Shown: positions 45,385-53,655 of the stretch, in pieces
Position numbering within the stretch: position 1 is the stretch's first letter
How the letters are laid out: each line of letters opens with the position of its first letter
Source of the DNA: Acidimicrobiales bacterium
GTDB taxonomy: Bacteria > Actinomycetota > Acidimicrobiia > Acidimicrobiales > Poriferisodalaceae
Assembly: GCA_009843525.1 (NCBI GenBank)
Contig: VYDH01000016.1
Coordinates: forward strand, 62,001-126,000
DNA length: 64,000 nt
Direction: 5' to 3'
Translations under genes and position numbers: made by a program
Notes under the pieces: model-generated
Told to the model about the DNA's origin: nothing
The model's database searches: none
What the model saw: only the letters and a program-made list of their open reading frames with translations

Positions 45385-45887
45385 TCGCCCTCGGCTGACT
45401 CGTCGAGGCCGGTGGCGAGCGCGTTCCAGCCGAGAGTGGCGCACTTTATGCGCACGGGGAACTTCACCACGCCCCGCAACGCTTCCAGATCACCTAGACG
45501 CAGCGCCCCGTCGTCTGAGCTACCTGACCCACCGGCTCCAGCTCCGTCGAGCGCTTCGCTGCCATCGCCGCCGATCGATTCCTCGTGAATCGACATCATG
45601 GCCTTGAACGACCGCGTCAGATCGCGGATCTCATCGATGGTCTTGCCGATCACCGCAGCCGACATCATCGACGCGGACGCCTGGCTGATCGAGCAGCCGT
45701 AGCCGCCGACTCGAAGGTCGGTCACCACTTCGCCGTCCATCTCGAAGGTCAGCACCACCTCGTCCCCGCACAGCGGGTTGAAGCCCTCGCTCCGGCGCGC
45801 GGGCGGGCACTCCAGCTCGCCGCGATTGCGCGGGTTCCGGTAGTGGTCGAGGATGATCTCCCGGTACAGGTCTTCGAGCCCAGCCAT
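45381..45887 (-). CDS. sufU: Fe-S cluster scaffold / sulfur acceptor SufU
   Basis: The 168-residue protein has the SufU ligand set: Cys in NPLCGDEVVLTFEMDG, Cys in GGYGCSISQASASMM and Cys in RIKCATLGWNAL, plus LYREIILDHYRNPRN at the start. It accepts sulfur from SufS via a zinc site. An Asp/Gly/Ser-rich insert (residues about 105-125) lengthens the usual loop. It lies 30 bases after sufS and overlaps the following oxidase gene by four bases. Confidence 0.93.
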   Translation of the reverse strand: MAGLEDLYREIILDHYRNPRNRGELECPPARRSEGFNPLCGDEVVLTFEMDGEVVTDLRVGGYGCSISQASASMMSAAVIGKTIDEIRDLTRSFKAMMSIHEESIGGDGSEALDGAGAGGSGSSDDGALRLGDLEALRGVVKFPVRIKCATLGWNALATGLDESAEGE

Positions 45888-45917
45888 CGGATCTCGCTTC
45901 GTCCCGGTCTGTTGCCT

Positions 45918-47165
45918 CTAGTGGCCGAACAGCGCGCCGACTTCGTCGAGCGCTTCGGCCAGCGAATCTATGTCGGAAGTGTCGTTGTACACGTACAGCG
46001 AGGCCCGCGTCGTGGCGGTGACGCCGAGGCATCGCATGAGCGGCTTGGCGCAGTGGTGACCGGCACGCACGCACACGCCGCTCTGGTCGAGCACCTGGGA
46101 GATGTCGTGCGGATGCACGTCGCGATACACGAACGACAGCACACCGCCGCGCTGGGCCGGCTCGGACGGTCCGTGCACGGTGATGTCGTCGCCGTGGCGG
46201 TCGGTCAGCGTTCGCAAGGCGTAGCCCGTGAGGCTGACTTCGTGGGCTCGCACGGCATCCATGCCCAGCCCCTCCAGGTATCTGACCGCTGCACCGAGGC
46301 CCACGATCTCGGCGATGGGCGGCGTGCCCGCCTCGAACTTGTGCGGCACCGTGTTGGGCCGGAAGCCTTCCTTGGTGACGTCGAGGATCATCTCGCCGCC
46401 GCCCAGGAACGGCGGCATGGCGTCGAGCAGCTCCATGCGGGCCCACAGCACGCCCACACCGGTCGGGCCGCACATCTTGTGCCCGGTGAACACCATGAAG
46501 TCGGCGCCCAGTTCACCCACGTCGGTAGGCAGATGCGGCACGTACTGGCTGGCGTCCACGCTGAGCAGCGCGCCGGCGTCGTGAGCGGCGGCGGCAAGGC
46601 GGGGGATCGGGTTGAGCGTGCCGAGCACGTTGCTCATGGCGGTGACCGACAGCAGCTTCGCCCCGTCGAGCAGGCGGTCGAGATCGGTGAGGTCCAAGCA
46701 GCCGTCGTGGGTGATCGGAATCCAGCGGATCTCGAAGCCCCGCTCGGCGGCCAGGATGTGCCACGGCACGATGTTGGCGTGGTGCTCCATCTCGGTGAGC
46801 ACGATCGCATCGGCCGGCCCGAGGTTCGAGCCGCCCCACGAGCGGGCCACCAGGTTCATGGCCTCGGTGGCGTTCTTGGTGAACACGATCTCGTCCGCGC
46901 TCGGAGCGGAGATGAACCGGGCAACGTCGGCCCGAGCCTGCTCCATCTGCTCGGTCGCGGCGGCAGCGATCTCGTACGCGCCACGATGCACGTTGGCGTT
47001 GACCGTGCGGTAGTAGTCGTCCATGGCGTCGAGCACCGCCACCGGCTTCTGCGACGACGCCGCAGAGTCGAGATAGACGATCGGATGGCCGTGGACGCTG
47101 CGCTCGAGCAGCGGAAACTGCGCCTTCACGGCTCCGTCGATGTCGGGGCCGGCGCCGGCGCTCAT
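45918..47165 (-). CDS. sufS: Cysteine desulfurase SufS
   Basis: The 415-residue group II desulfurase has YLDSAASSQKP, the PLP-binding Lys in FTGHKMCGPTGVG, the His in EMEHHANIVPW and the catalytic Cys in RAGHHCAKPLM. It transfers sulfur from cysteine to SufU. ATG 47165 overlaps the stop of the upstream sufC copy (ATGA). The frame remains open upstream over sufC but that is a shadow. Confidence 0.95.
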   Translation of the reverse strand: MSAGAGPDIDGAVKAQFPLLERSVHGHPIVYLDSAASSQKPVAVLDAMDDYYRTVNANVHRGAYEIAAAATEQMEQARADVARFISAPSADEIVFTKNATEAMNLVARSWGGSNLGPADAIVLTEMEHHANIVPWHILAAERGFEIRWIPITHDGCLDLTDLDRLLDGAKLLSVTAMSNVLGTLNPIPRLAAAAHDAGALLSVDASQYVPHLPTDVGELGADFMVFTGHKMCGPTGVGVLWARMELLDAMPPFLGGGEMILDVTKEGFRPNTVPHKFEAGTPPIAEIVGLGAAVRYLEGLGMDAVRAHEVSLTGYALRTLTDRHGDDITVHGPSEPAQRGGVLSFVYRDVHPHDISQVLDQSGVCVRAGHHCAKPLMRCLGVTATTRASLYVYNDTSDIDSLAEALDEVGALFGH

Positions 47166-47944
47166 GCCGCTGCCTTCTGCTCGAAGGGCTCGTAGCCGTC
47201 GCGTTCCAGCTCGGCGGCGAGCTCGGGGCCGCCCGAGGCCACGATCTGCCCGTCGACCAGCACGTGGACGTAGTCGGGCTCGATCTCGCCCAGCAGGCGC
47301 TCGTAGTGCGTGATGAGCACGACGCCCATGTGCGGCCGCTCGGCACGGACCTGCTGCAAGCCGGTGGCCACCACCCGCAGCGCGTCGATGTCGAGGCCCG
47401 AATCGGTCTCGTCGAGCACGGCCACGTCGGGCTCGAGCAGCGCCAGCTGCAGGATCTCGTTGCGCTTGCGCTCGCCGCCGCTGAAGCCCTCGTTGAGGTA
47501 GCGGTCCATGAACGACTCGTCCATGCCCAGCCGTGACATCCACTCGCCCATGGCGACATAGATCTCGATGGCCGACACGTCCTCGCCGCGCCGTGCCGAG
47601 ACTGCCTGGCGCAGGAAGTTGCGCACCGACACGCCCGGAATGTGCTGCGGGTACTGGAAGGCCAGGAACAGCCCGGCCTTCGAGCGGGCGTCGGGATCCC
47701 ACTCGGAGACGTCGTCGCCCCGGTAGCGGATCTCCCCGCCGGTCACCTCGTACTCCGGCGATCCCAGGATCGTGGTGGCCAGCGTTGACTTGCCCGACCC
47801 GTTGGGGCCCATGATGGCGTGGCACTCGCCCGCGTGGACCACCAGATCCACGCCGCGCAGGATCTGCGGGCCGTCGACGGCCCGTACGCCCAAATCGTCG
47901 ATCTCGAAGAGGGGTGCATCAGGCGCTGTGTTGGCCACTGCCAT
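47162..47944 (-). CDS. sufC: Fe-S cluster assembly ATPase SufC, second copy
   Basis: The 260-residue ATPase has Walker A MGPNGSGKSTLATTILG, SufC Q-loop LFLAFQYPQHIPGVS, signature FSGGERKRNEIL, Walker B VAVLDETDSGLDID and the His switch ITHYERLL. It is of normal SufC length and closer to canonical SufC than the copy at 42337-43227, which has a tail and a shorter middle. It heads the minus-strand operon sufC-sufS-sufU-oxidase. ATG 47944 follows TACACT by 7 bases; TTG 47947 is possible. Confidence 0.94.
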   Translation of the reverse strand: MAVANTAPDAPLFEIDDLGVRAVDGPQILRGVDLVVHAGECHAIMGPNGSGKSTLATTILGSPEYEVTGGEIRYRGDDVSEWDPDARSKAGLFLAFQYPQHIPGVSVRNFLRQAVSARRGEDVSAIEIYVAMGEWMSRLGMDESFMDRYLNEGFSGGERKRNEILQLALLEPDVAVLDETDSGLDIDALRVVATGLQQVRAERPHMGVVLITHYERLLGEIEPDYVHVLVDGQIVASGGPELAAELERDGYEPFEQKAAA

Positions 47945-47951
47945 CAACCGC

Positions 47952-47957
47952 AGTGTA
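47952..47957 (-). promoter_or_regulatory. -10 element of a leaderless promoter (second sufC operon)
   Basis: On the minus strand TACACT is 7 bases before ATG 47944. Confidence 0.5.
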
Positions 47958-47986
47958 TGGCTGGCCCCAAATGCCTCAACCGGCGC

Positions 47987-48008
47987 CGGGCCCCGGCCGG
48001 CCGGCCCG
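47987..48008 (-). terminator. GC-rich hairpin between the M20 peptidase and sufC genes
   Basis: CGGGCC (47987-47992) pairs with GGCCCG (48003-48008) around a self-complementary CCGGCCGGCC. It lies just after the peptidase stop on the minus strand and has no U tract. Confidence 0.35.
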
Positions 48009-48020
48009 TGAGCGCGGCCC

Positions 48021-49394
48021 TTAGTCCCAGAGGCTGTCGACCACGTCGAGCCACAGCTGGGTGGTGAGCGCCAGCGACTCGATGTCGATGCGCTCGTCGT
48101 TCCCGTGGAACCGGGCGCCGAAGTCGGCTCCGTCGAGCTCGGGGCTGAACAGGCCGGCGCCGTACGCGACCGCGCCCATGTCGCGATACACCCGGGAGTC
48201 GGTGAAACCGATGATGAGCTGCGGCGTCAGCCGGGCCGTCGGGAAGCGCCGCTCCACCGCCACCTCCAGTGCGTCCCACAGCGGCGTCTCGACCCGGCTC
48301 AGCGATGCCGGGTCGTTCATGATGATCTCCACCTCGACCTGGTCGGCCAGATCACCGAGCGCCTCGTCGAGATGCGCCTGCACCTCCGCAGTGCCTTCGC
48401 CGGGCAGCGTCCGCACATCCACCTCGATGTCGACGTGATCGGGGATGACGTTCGTCTTCATGGCGGTGGGCGCCCCGAGGACGTTCGGCGAGAACGATGT
48501 GTGGGTGCATGAGTACAGGTGCGCTGCGGCCGACGCGCTCGGATGGGCATCCAGCCAGTCCTCGATGAGGGTCTCGTCGAGCATGATGGCCTTGGTCTCA
48601 TCATCGACCCCAAGCGTGTCGACCTGCTCGCGCCACAGCTCGTGGAACTTCGGCGGGGGCCGGTACTGCGAGATCCGGTGCACCACCGCGGCGGCCTTCA
48701 CCAAGGCGTTGTCCTGACGGAACGGGCGTGAGCCGTGGCCGGGCACGCCGCGCACCCGCAGCCGCCGCCACGCCACGCCCTTCTCGCCGATGTTCATGCC
48801 GATGAACGGGGCGTCGGGCGACCCCGAGTGCAGGCCGCCGTTCTCGGTCAGCACGTAGTCGGCGCCGATGACATCCCAGTGGTTCTCGGCCATCCAGCGA
48901 GCGCCGTAGTTCGAACCGGCTTCCTCGTCGGCGCAGGCGAAGTAAATGAGGTCGCCCTTGGGCCGGTAGCCGGTCAGGGCCAGGTGCCGCATTGCCACCG
49001 CCATCGAGGACGTGAGGTTGAGCATGTCGACGGCGCCGCGGCCCCAGACTTCGCCGTCGACCAGCTCCCCGCCGAACGGATCGCGGCTCCAGCCGTCACG
49101 ATTCACCGGCACCACGTCGGTGTGGCCCATCAGGCACAGGCTGGGAGCGTTCGGGTCGCTGCCCTCGATGCGGGTCACCAGCGACCGCCGGCCAGGCGCC
49201 GCGTCGAAGACTTCGAGATCCAGTCCGGCGCCTTCGAGGTAGGCCTGAAGTGTGTCGGAGTTGCGGACCTCGCCGCCTGATTCGGGCGTGCCGTAGTTGA
49301 CGCATTCGTTGCGGATCAGGGTCTGCAGCAGCTCGACGGTCTGACCGGTGCGACGGTTCTCGTCGCTGGTCCCGGCAGTGAATGACTGGCTCAT
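48021..49394 (-). CDS. M20 family metallopeptidase
   Basis: The 457-residue enzyme has the M20 zinc motifs: LMGHTDVVPVNRDGW, GRGAVDMLN, ACADEEAGSNYGARW with the catalytic Glu pair, and the C-terminal His in ARFHGNDERID. The dimerisation domain contains PGHGSRPFRQDNAL. It is a cytoplasmic peptidase or deacylase of the ArgE/DapE/aminoacylase group; the substrate is not clear. ATG 49394 follows TAAGTT by 7 bases. Confidence 0.9.
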   Translation of the reverse strand: MSQSFTAGTSDENRRTGQTVELLQTLIRNECVNYGTPESGGEVRNSDTLQAYLEGAGLDLEVFDAAPGRRSLVTRIEGSDPNAPSLCLMGHTDVVPVNRDGWSRDPFGGELVDGEVWGRGAVDMLNLTSSMAVAMRHLALTGYRPKGDLIYFACADEEAGSNYGARWMAENHWDVIGADYVLTENGGLHSGSPDAPFIGMNIGEKGVAWRRLRVRGVPGHGSRPFRQDNALVKAAAVVHRISQYRPPPKFHELWREQVDTLGVDDETKAIMLDETLIEDWLDAHPSASAAAHLYSCTHTSFSPNVLGAPTAMKTNVIPDHVDIEVDVRTLPGEGTAEVQAHLDEALGDLADQVEVEIIMNDPASLSRVETPLWDALEVAVERRFPTARLTPQLIIGFTDSRVYRDMGAVAYGAGLFSPELDGADFGARFHGNDERIDIESLALTTQLWLDVVDSLWD

Positions 49395-49401
49395 GGGAAG
49401 C

Positions 49402-49407
49402 AACTTA
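49402..49407 (-). promoter_or_regulatory. -10 element of a leaderless promoter (M20 peptidase)
   Basis: On the minus strand TAAGTT is 7 bases before ATG 49394. It is divergent from the amidase gene, whose start is 51 bases away. Confidence 0.5.
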
Positions 49408-49444
49408 CGCGGCGGCGTGGGTGCGACTGTGGTCGAATGACCCG

Positions 49445-50887
49445 ATGAACTCGGGCTCTGGGAACGAAGCGGGCATCTGCGGGCTGCCTGCCACACAGAT
49501 GGCGGCCATGCTGGCCGGCGGCGAGATCTCGGCGCGGGAGCTGCTGGCGGCACATCTCGAGCGCATCGAGCAGGTCAACCCCGCTCTCAATGCCATCGTC
49601 ACGTTCACGCCGGAACTGGCGGCCGAGCGCGCCGCCGCTGCCGACGAGGCGCACGCCCGCGGCGAGTCGCTGGGACTGCTGCACGGGCTGCCCGTGGCCC
49701 ACAAGGACCTGGCGCTGACCGCCGGTGTCCGCACCACCATGGGCTCGCCGCTGTTCGCCGACTTTGTCCCCGACATCGATGCCCTGGTAGTGGAACGCCA
49801 GCGCGCAGCCGGGGCGGTGATGGTGGGCAAGACCAACACGCCCGAGTTCGGCGCCGGCTCGCACACGTTCAACCCGGTGTTCGGCATCACCCGCAACCCC
49901 TACGACGTCGGCAAGACGTGCGGCGGCTCCAGCGGGGGCGCAGCAGTGGCGCTGGCCGCCCGGATGCTGCCGCTGTGCGACGGGTCAGACCTGGGCGGCT
50001 CGCTGCGCAACCCGGCTGCGTTCTGCAACATCGTGGGCTTCCGGCCCTCGCCGGGTCGGGTGCCGTCGACCACCGCGATGGATGCCTGGTTCCCGCTGGC
50101 CGTCGAGGGTCCGATGGCCCGCACGGTCGGTGACGTGGCGTTCTTCCTGCAGGCGCTGGTCGGCCCCGATGACCGCTCGCCGGTGTCGAACCAGGAATCG
50201 CCGGATGTTTTCGCCGGTGCGCTGGAGCGCGATCTGCGCGGTGTGCGGGTGGCATGGTCGCCCGACGCCGGCGGGCTGCCCGTCGACCCAGCGGTGCGGG
50301 CAGCCACGGCGAACGTGCCCGACGTGCTCGCCGACCTGGGCTGCGAGGTGGTCGAGGCGTGGCCCGACCTGTCCGATGCGCCGCAGGTCTTCCAGGCCCG
50401 ACGCGCCTGGCTGTTCGCCCTCGGCTTCGGACCCTTGCTGTCCCAGCACCCTGGCCAGTTCAAGGAGACATTGGCTTGGAACATCGAACAGGGGCTGTCG
50501 ATGCCGATCGGCGAGTACGCCGACGCCTGCCGGCGCCACACCCAGCTGTTCGCCCGCATGGACGAGTTCATGTCGGCCGGCGGCGGCTTCGAGTTCATGG
50601 CCTGCCCGACCACCCAGGTGCCGCCGTTCGATGTCGAGGTCGAGTACCCCACCGAGATCGAAGGCGTCACCTTCGACACCTACATCGACTGGATGCGCTC
50701 GTGCAGCGATATCACCGTCACGACCCATCCAGCGATCTCGGTGCCGGCCGGCTTCACCGCGGACGGTTTGCCAGTCGGCCTGCAGCTCGTCGGCCGCCAT
50801 CGCGCCGACCGCTCGGTGCTGGAGCTGGCCCACGCCTGGGAGTCGGCCACCCGCCACATTGACCGCCTCCCGCCGCTGCCGGGCTGA
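49445..50887 (+). CDS. Amidase signature family enzyme
   Basis: The 480-residue enzyme has the Ser-cisSer-Lys triad elements: Lys in GLPVAHKDLALTAG, the cis-Ser in TCGGSSGGAAVALAA and the nucleophile Ser in DGSDLGGSLRNPAAFC. It hydrolyses amides in the cytoplasm; GatA function is unlikely because gatB/gatC are absent. ATG 49445 is chosen; TCGAAT, six bases upstream, is a weak -10 match. Confidence 0.9.
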   Translation: MNSGSGNEAGICGLPATQMAAMLAGGEISARELLAAHLERIEQVNPALNAIVTFTPELAAERAAAADEAHARGESLGLLHGLPVAHKDLALTAGVRTTMGSPLFADFVPDIDALVVERQRAAGAVMVGKTNTPEFGAGSHTFNPVFGITRNPYDVGKTCGGSSGGAAVALAARMLPLCDGSDLGGSLRNPAAFCNIVGFRPSPGRVPSTTAMDAWFPLAVEGPMARTVGDVAFFLQALVGPDDRSPVSNQESPDVFAGALERDLRGVRVAWSPDAGGLPVDPAVRAATANVPDVLADLGCEVVEAWPDLSDAPQVFQARRAWLFALGFGPLLSQHPGQFKETLAWNIEQGLSMPIGEYADACRRHTQLFARMDEFMSAGGGFEFMACPTTQVPPFDVEVEYPTEIEGVTFDTYIDWMRSCSDITVTTHPAISVPAGFTADGLPVGLQLVGRHRADRSVLELAHAWESATRHIDRLPPLPG

Positions 50888-50950
50888 CGCTCCGCCCCCG
50901 ACGTCAAGCGCCGGCCCGAAAATCGGGGGTCGGCACCGCAGGCCGCTCGC

Positions 50951-50956
50951 TAGCCT
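50951..50956 (+). promoter_or_regulatory. -10 element of a leaderless promoter (ABC exporter)
   Basis: TAGCCT is 7 bases before GTG 50964. Confidence 0.6.
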
Positions 50957-50963
50957 GCCGCCC

Positions 50964-52055
50964 GTGTCCGAGGCGGTGTCGAACGGATCCGTAACAGCCA
51001 TCGAGGCCCACGGGCTGGTGCGCGACTTCGGCGCCAAGCGCGCCGTCGACGGAGTGGACCTGCTGGTGCGCGAAGGCGAGATCTTCGGGTTCCTGGGACC
51101 CAACGGCGCCGGCAAGAGCACCACGGTGCGGATGCTGTGCACGCTGCTGAGCCCGACGGCCGGGACGGCCCGGGTTGCCGGCTACGACGTCGAGAAGAGC
51201 CCGGGTGAGGTACGCATCCGCATCGGCGTTGCCATGCAGGAAGCGGCGCTCGACGACAAGCAGACCGGCCGCGAGATCCTCGATCTGCAGGCCCGCCTGT
51301 ACGGCCTGCGCCCCGCAGACCGGGCTGCGTCCATCGCCCAAGCCATCGATCTGGCTGACATCGGCGATGCCATCGACGCCCGCATCTCCACCTACAGCGG
51401 CGGCATGAAGCGGCGGCTGGATCTCGCAGCATCGCTGATCCACGCTCCTGAAGTCATCTTCCTCGATGAGCCGACGACCGGTCTTGACCCCGTCAGCCGG
51501 GCACAGGTCTGGGACGAGGTGCGCCGCCTGAACAGCGAGTTGGGCGTGACGGTCTTCCTCACCACGCAGTACATGGAGGAGGCCGATGCGCTGTCGGACC
51601 GGGTGGCGATCCTCGCCGATGGCCGAATCGTGCAGCAGGGCACGCCCGCCGAGCTGAAACGGGCGGTCGGGTCCGACGTGATCGTGGTTGATCTGGAACC
51701 GGGTGACATCGCACGGGCAGCAGAGGTGGCGGGCACCGTGCCGGGCGCAGACGGGGTGACCGCCGGCCGGCTCGGTGTCACGATCGCGACTGCCGACGGG
51801 GCAGGACTCGTCGGCGCCGTGGCTGTGGCCTTGGCGACCGCCGACGTGCACCCGACAGCGCTCACCGTCCGTACGCCGTCGCTCGACGACGTGTTCCTGC
51901 AAGCGACCGGGTATCGCATGGCCGCCGCTGAGGAGGCTGCGGCCGAAGGTGCAGTCGCGACCGAGGAGGCTGCTGCCGGGAGCGCAGTCGCAGCCGAAGC
52001 ATCGGGAGACGAGGTACGTGACGGTCAACTGGCCGCCCCCGGAGGTGCGTCATGA
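50964..52055 (+). CDS. ABC exporter ATP-binding protein, DrrA-like
   Basis: The 363-residue ATPase has Walker A GPNGAGKSTT, signature YSGGMKRRLDLAASL, Walker B VIFLDEPTTGLDP and the C-terminal DrrA-type domain (TVRTPSLDDVFLQATG). The last 45 residues are a repetitive Ala/Glu tail. With the following permease it forms a drug or lipid exporter. GTG 50964 is fixed by a TAGCCT box; the frame is open far upstream as a shadow of the amidase gene. Confidence 0.92.
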   Translation: MSEAVSNGSVTAIEAHGLVRDFGAKRAVDGVDLLVREGEIFGFLGPNGAGKSTTVRMLCTLLSPTAGTARVAGYDVEKSPGEVRIRIGVAMQEAALDDKQTGREILDLQARLYGLRPADRAASIAQAIDLADIGDAIDARISTYSGGMKRRLDLAASLIHAPEVIFLDEPTTGLDPVSRAQVWDEVRRLNSELGVTVFLTTQYMEEADALSDRVAILADGRIVQQGTPAELKRAVGSDVIVVDLEPGDIARAAEVAGTVPGADGVTAGRLGVTIATADGAGLVGAVAVALATADVHPTALTVRTPSLDDVFLQATGYRMAAAEEAAAEGAVATEEAAAGSAVAAEASGDEVRDGQLAAPGGAS

Positions 52056-52873
52056 CCGACGCAACCATCACCCCTGGCGGCGGCCTGACGAATCGGGTCA
52101 GCTTCCTCACCGACATTGCCACGATTGCCCGGCGAGCCGTGCGCAGCGTGGTGCGGGAGCCCGAATACGTCGTCCCGGCGCTGATCATTCCCTTCTTCTT
52201 CTTCGTGGTGAACACGGGTGCGCTGGAGTCCTTCGTGGAGCGACAGGCCCCCAGTGGCAGCACCGTCGGTCTCGACTACCGGGCGTTCCAGCTTCCCGTG
52301 GCGATCATTTTCGCTGTCACGGGAATCTCACGAGCCAGCGTGCTCGTGATCGACATCCAGTCCGGCTATCTCGACCGGATGCTCGTGACGCCGATACGGC
52401 GATCCACGCTGCTGTTCGGGCTGATGGTGGCCGACATCGTCATGGCGCTCGGATTGGCCCTGTTCGTGGTCGCTCTTGGGCTCGTATTCGGTGTCTGGTT
52501 CGAGACGGGCGTCTTGGGGCTCTTGGTCTTCCTGCTCCTCGCGATTGCCTGGAGCGTGGCCTACAGCGGCATCCCGTACACGGTGGCATTGCGTACCGGG
52601 AACCCCGCCGCAGTGAACTCGTCGTTCCTGATCTTCTTCCCGTTCGCGTTTCTCACGCCGTCATACCTGCCGCGCGATCTGATGGGCGGCTGGCTCGAGG
52701 CGGTGGCGGCGTGGAATCCCGTCACCTACCTGATGGAGGGCATGCGAGCACTGCTGTTCATGGGTTGGGATGGGCTCGCCATAGTGAAGGGCGCTGCGGC
52801 CATCGTCGGGCTCGCGATCGTGACCTTCTACATCGCGTTCAGGTCGCTGGGTCGCCGGGTGGCGACGGGCTAG
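52052..52873 (+). CDS. ABC-2 type exporter permease, DrrB-like
   Basis: The 273-residue protein has six hydrophobic segments and the ABC-2 pattern: REPEYVVPALIIPFFFF, the coupling region GYLDRMLVTPIRRSTLL, and NPVTYLMEGMRALLF near the end. ATG 52052 overlaps the ATPase stop (ATGA). Its stop lies three bases from that of the convergent MBL gene. Confidence 0.9.
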   Translation: MTDATITPGGGLTNRVSFLTDIATIARRAVRSVVREPEYVVPALIIPFFFFVVNTGALESFVERQAPSGSTVGLDYRAFQLPVAIIFAVTGISRASVLVIDIQSGYLDRMLVTPIRRSTLLFGLMVADIVMALGLALFVVALGLVFGVWFETGVLGLLVFLLLAIAWSVAYSGIPYTVALRTGNPAAVNSSFLIFFPFAFLTPSYLPRDLMGGWLEAVAAWNPVTYLMEGMRALLFMGWDGLAIVKGAAAIVGLAIVTFYIAFRSLGRRVATG

Positions 52874-52876
52874 GGG

Positions 52877-53518
52877 TTACCAGCGGCGGTCGATCCACTC
52901 CTGCAGGTGCGGCGACTCGGTGCCGATGGTGGTGTCGAGGCCGTGGCCGGGCAGCACCATTGTGTCTGCGGGAAATGCCGAGAACATGCGGTCCTCGATG
53001 CTGCGGATGATCTGGTCGAAGTCGCCGCCGCCGCTGGTGGCGCCGGGCCCGCCGGGGAACAGCGTGTCGCCAGTGAACAGCAGCGGCGTGCCCTCCACGT
53101 GAAAGCTCATGGAGCCAGCGGTGTGACCGGGATTGTGGATGGTGCGGATCCGCAGGCGGCCCACTTCGATCACCGAGTCGTCTTCCAGGATGTAGTCGTA
53201 GCTGGGCAGCATCGACGCGTCCTCGGCGGTGATGCCCACCTCGATGCCGGCGTCGCGCACGGCAGGCACGGCCTGAATGTGGTCCCAGTGGCCGTGGGTC
53301 TCCACCACCGTGACGACGCCGAGCTTCTGGCACACCTCCAGCAGGCGCTCATGCTCGTTCGATGCGTCGATCAGCATCGCCTCGCCGGTTTCGGTGCAAC
53401 GGATAGTGAAAACGTTGTTGTCGAAGTCTTCGGGGAAGCCGTGGGGCAGGTTGCCCTCGAGCGGGCGCACGACGTGCTTGTGGACTTCGATACCGGTGGC
53501 GGACCAGTGCAGGGCCAT
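52877..53518 (-). CDS. MBL-fold metallo-hydrolase (glyoxalase II-like)
   Basis: The 213-residue protein has the dinuclear metal motif THGHWDHIQA, the second His in NPGHTAGSMSFH, the Asp in LLFTGDTLFPGGPGA and the last His in LPGHGLDTTIG. The short length, without a glyoxalase II C-terminal helical domain, suggests a general thioesterase or persulfide-dioxygenase-like hydrolase. ATG 53518 follows TAGGAT by 6 bases. Confidence 0.88.
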   Translation of the reverse strand: MALHWSATGIEVHKHVVRPLEGNLPHGFPEDFDNNVFTIRCTETGEAMLIDASNEHERLLEVCQKLGVVTVVETHGHWDHIQAVPAVRDAGIEVGITAEDASMLPSYDYILEDDSVIEVGRLRIRTIHNPGHTAGSMSFHVEGTPLLFTGDTLFPGGPGATSGGGDFDQIIRSIEDRMFSAFPADTMVLPGHGLDTTIGTESPHLQEWIDRRW

Positions 53519-53524
53519 GCACGC

Positions 53525-53530
53525 ATCCTA
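53525..53530 (-). promoter_or_regulatory. -10 element of a leaderless promoter (MBL hydrolase)
   Basis: On the minus strand TAGGAT is 6 bases before ATG 53518. Confidence 0.6.
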
Positions 53531-53655
53531 AGAGGCTGCAGGCAAGCGAGCCCGCTGCGGAGGCGGCAGGACCCTCGGCGACCAGCGATCCGGCAGGTCG
53601 CAACGTCGCCGATTCTCCTGCCGCCCCCGCAGCTAGTACTCCTGTGTCGTACCGT

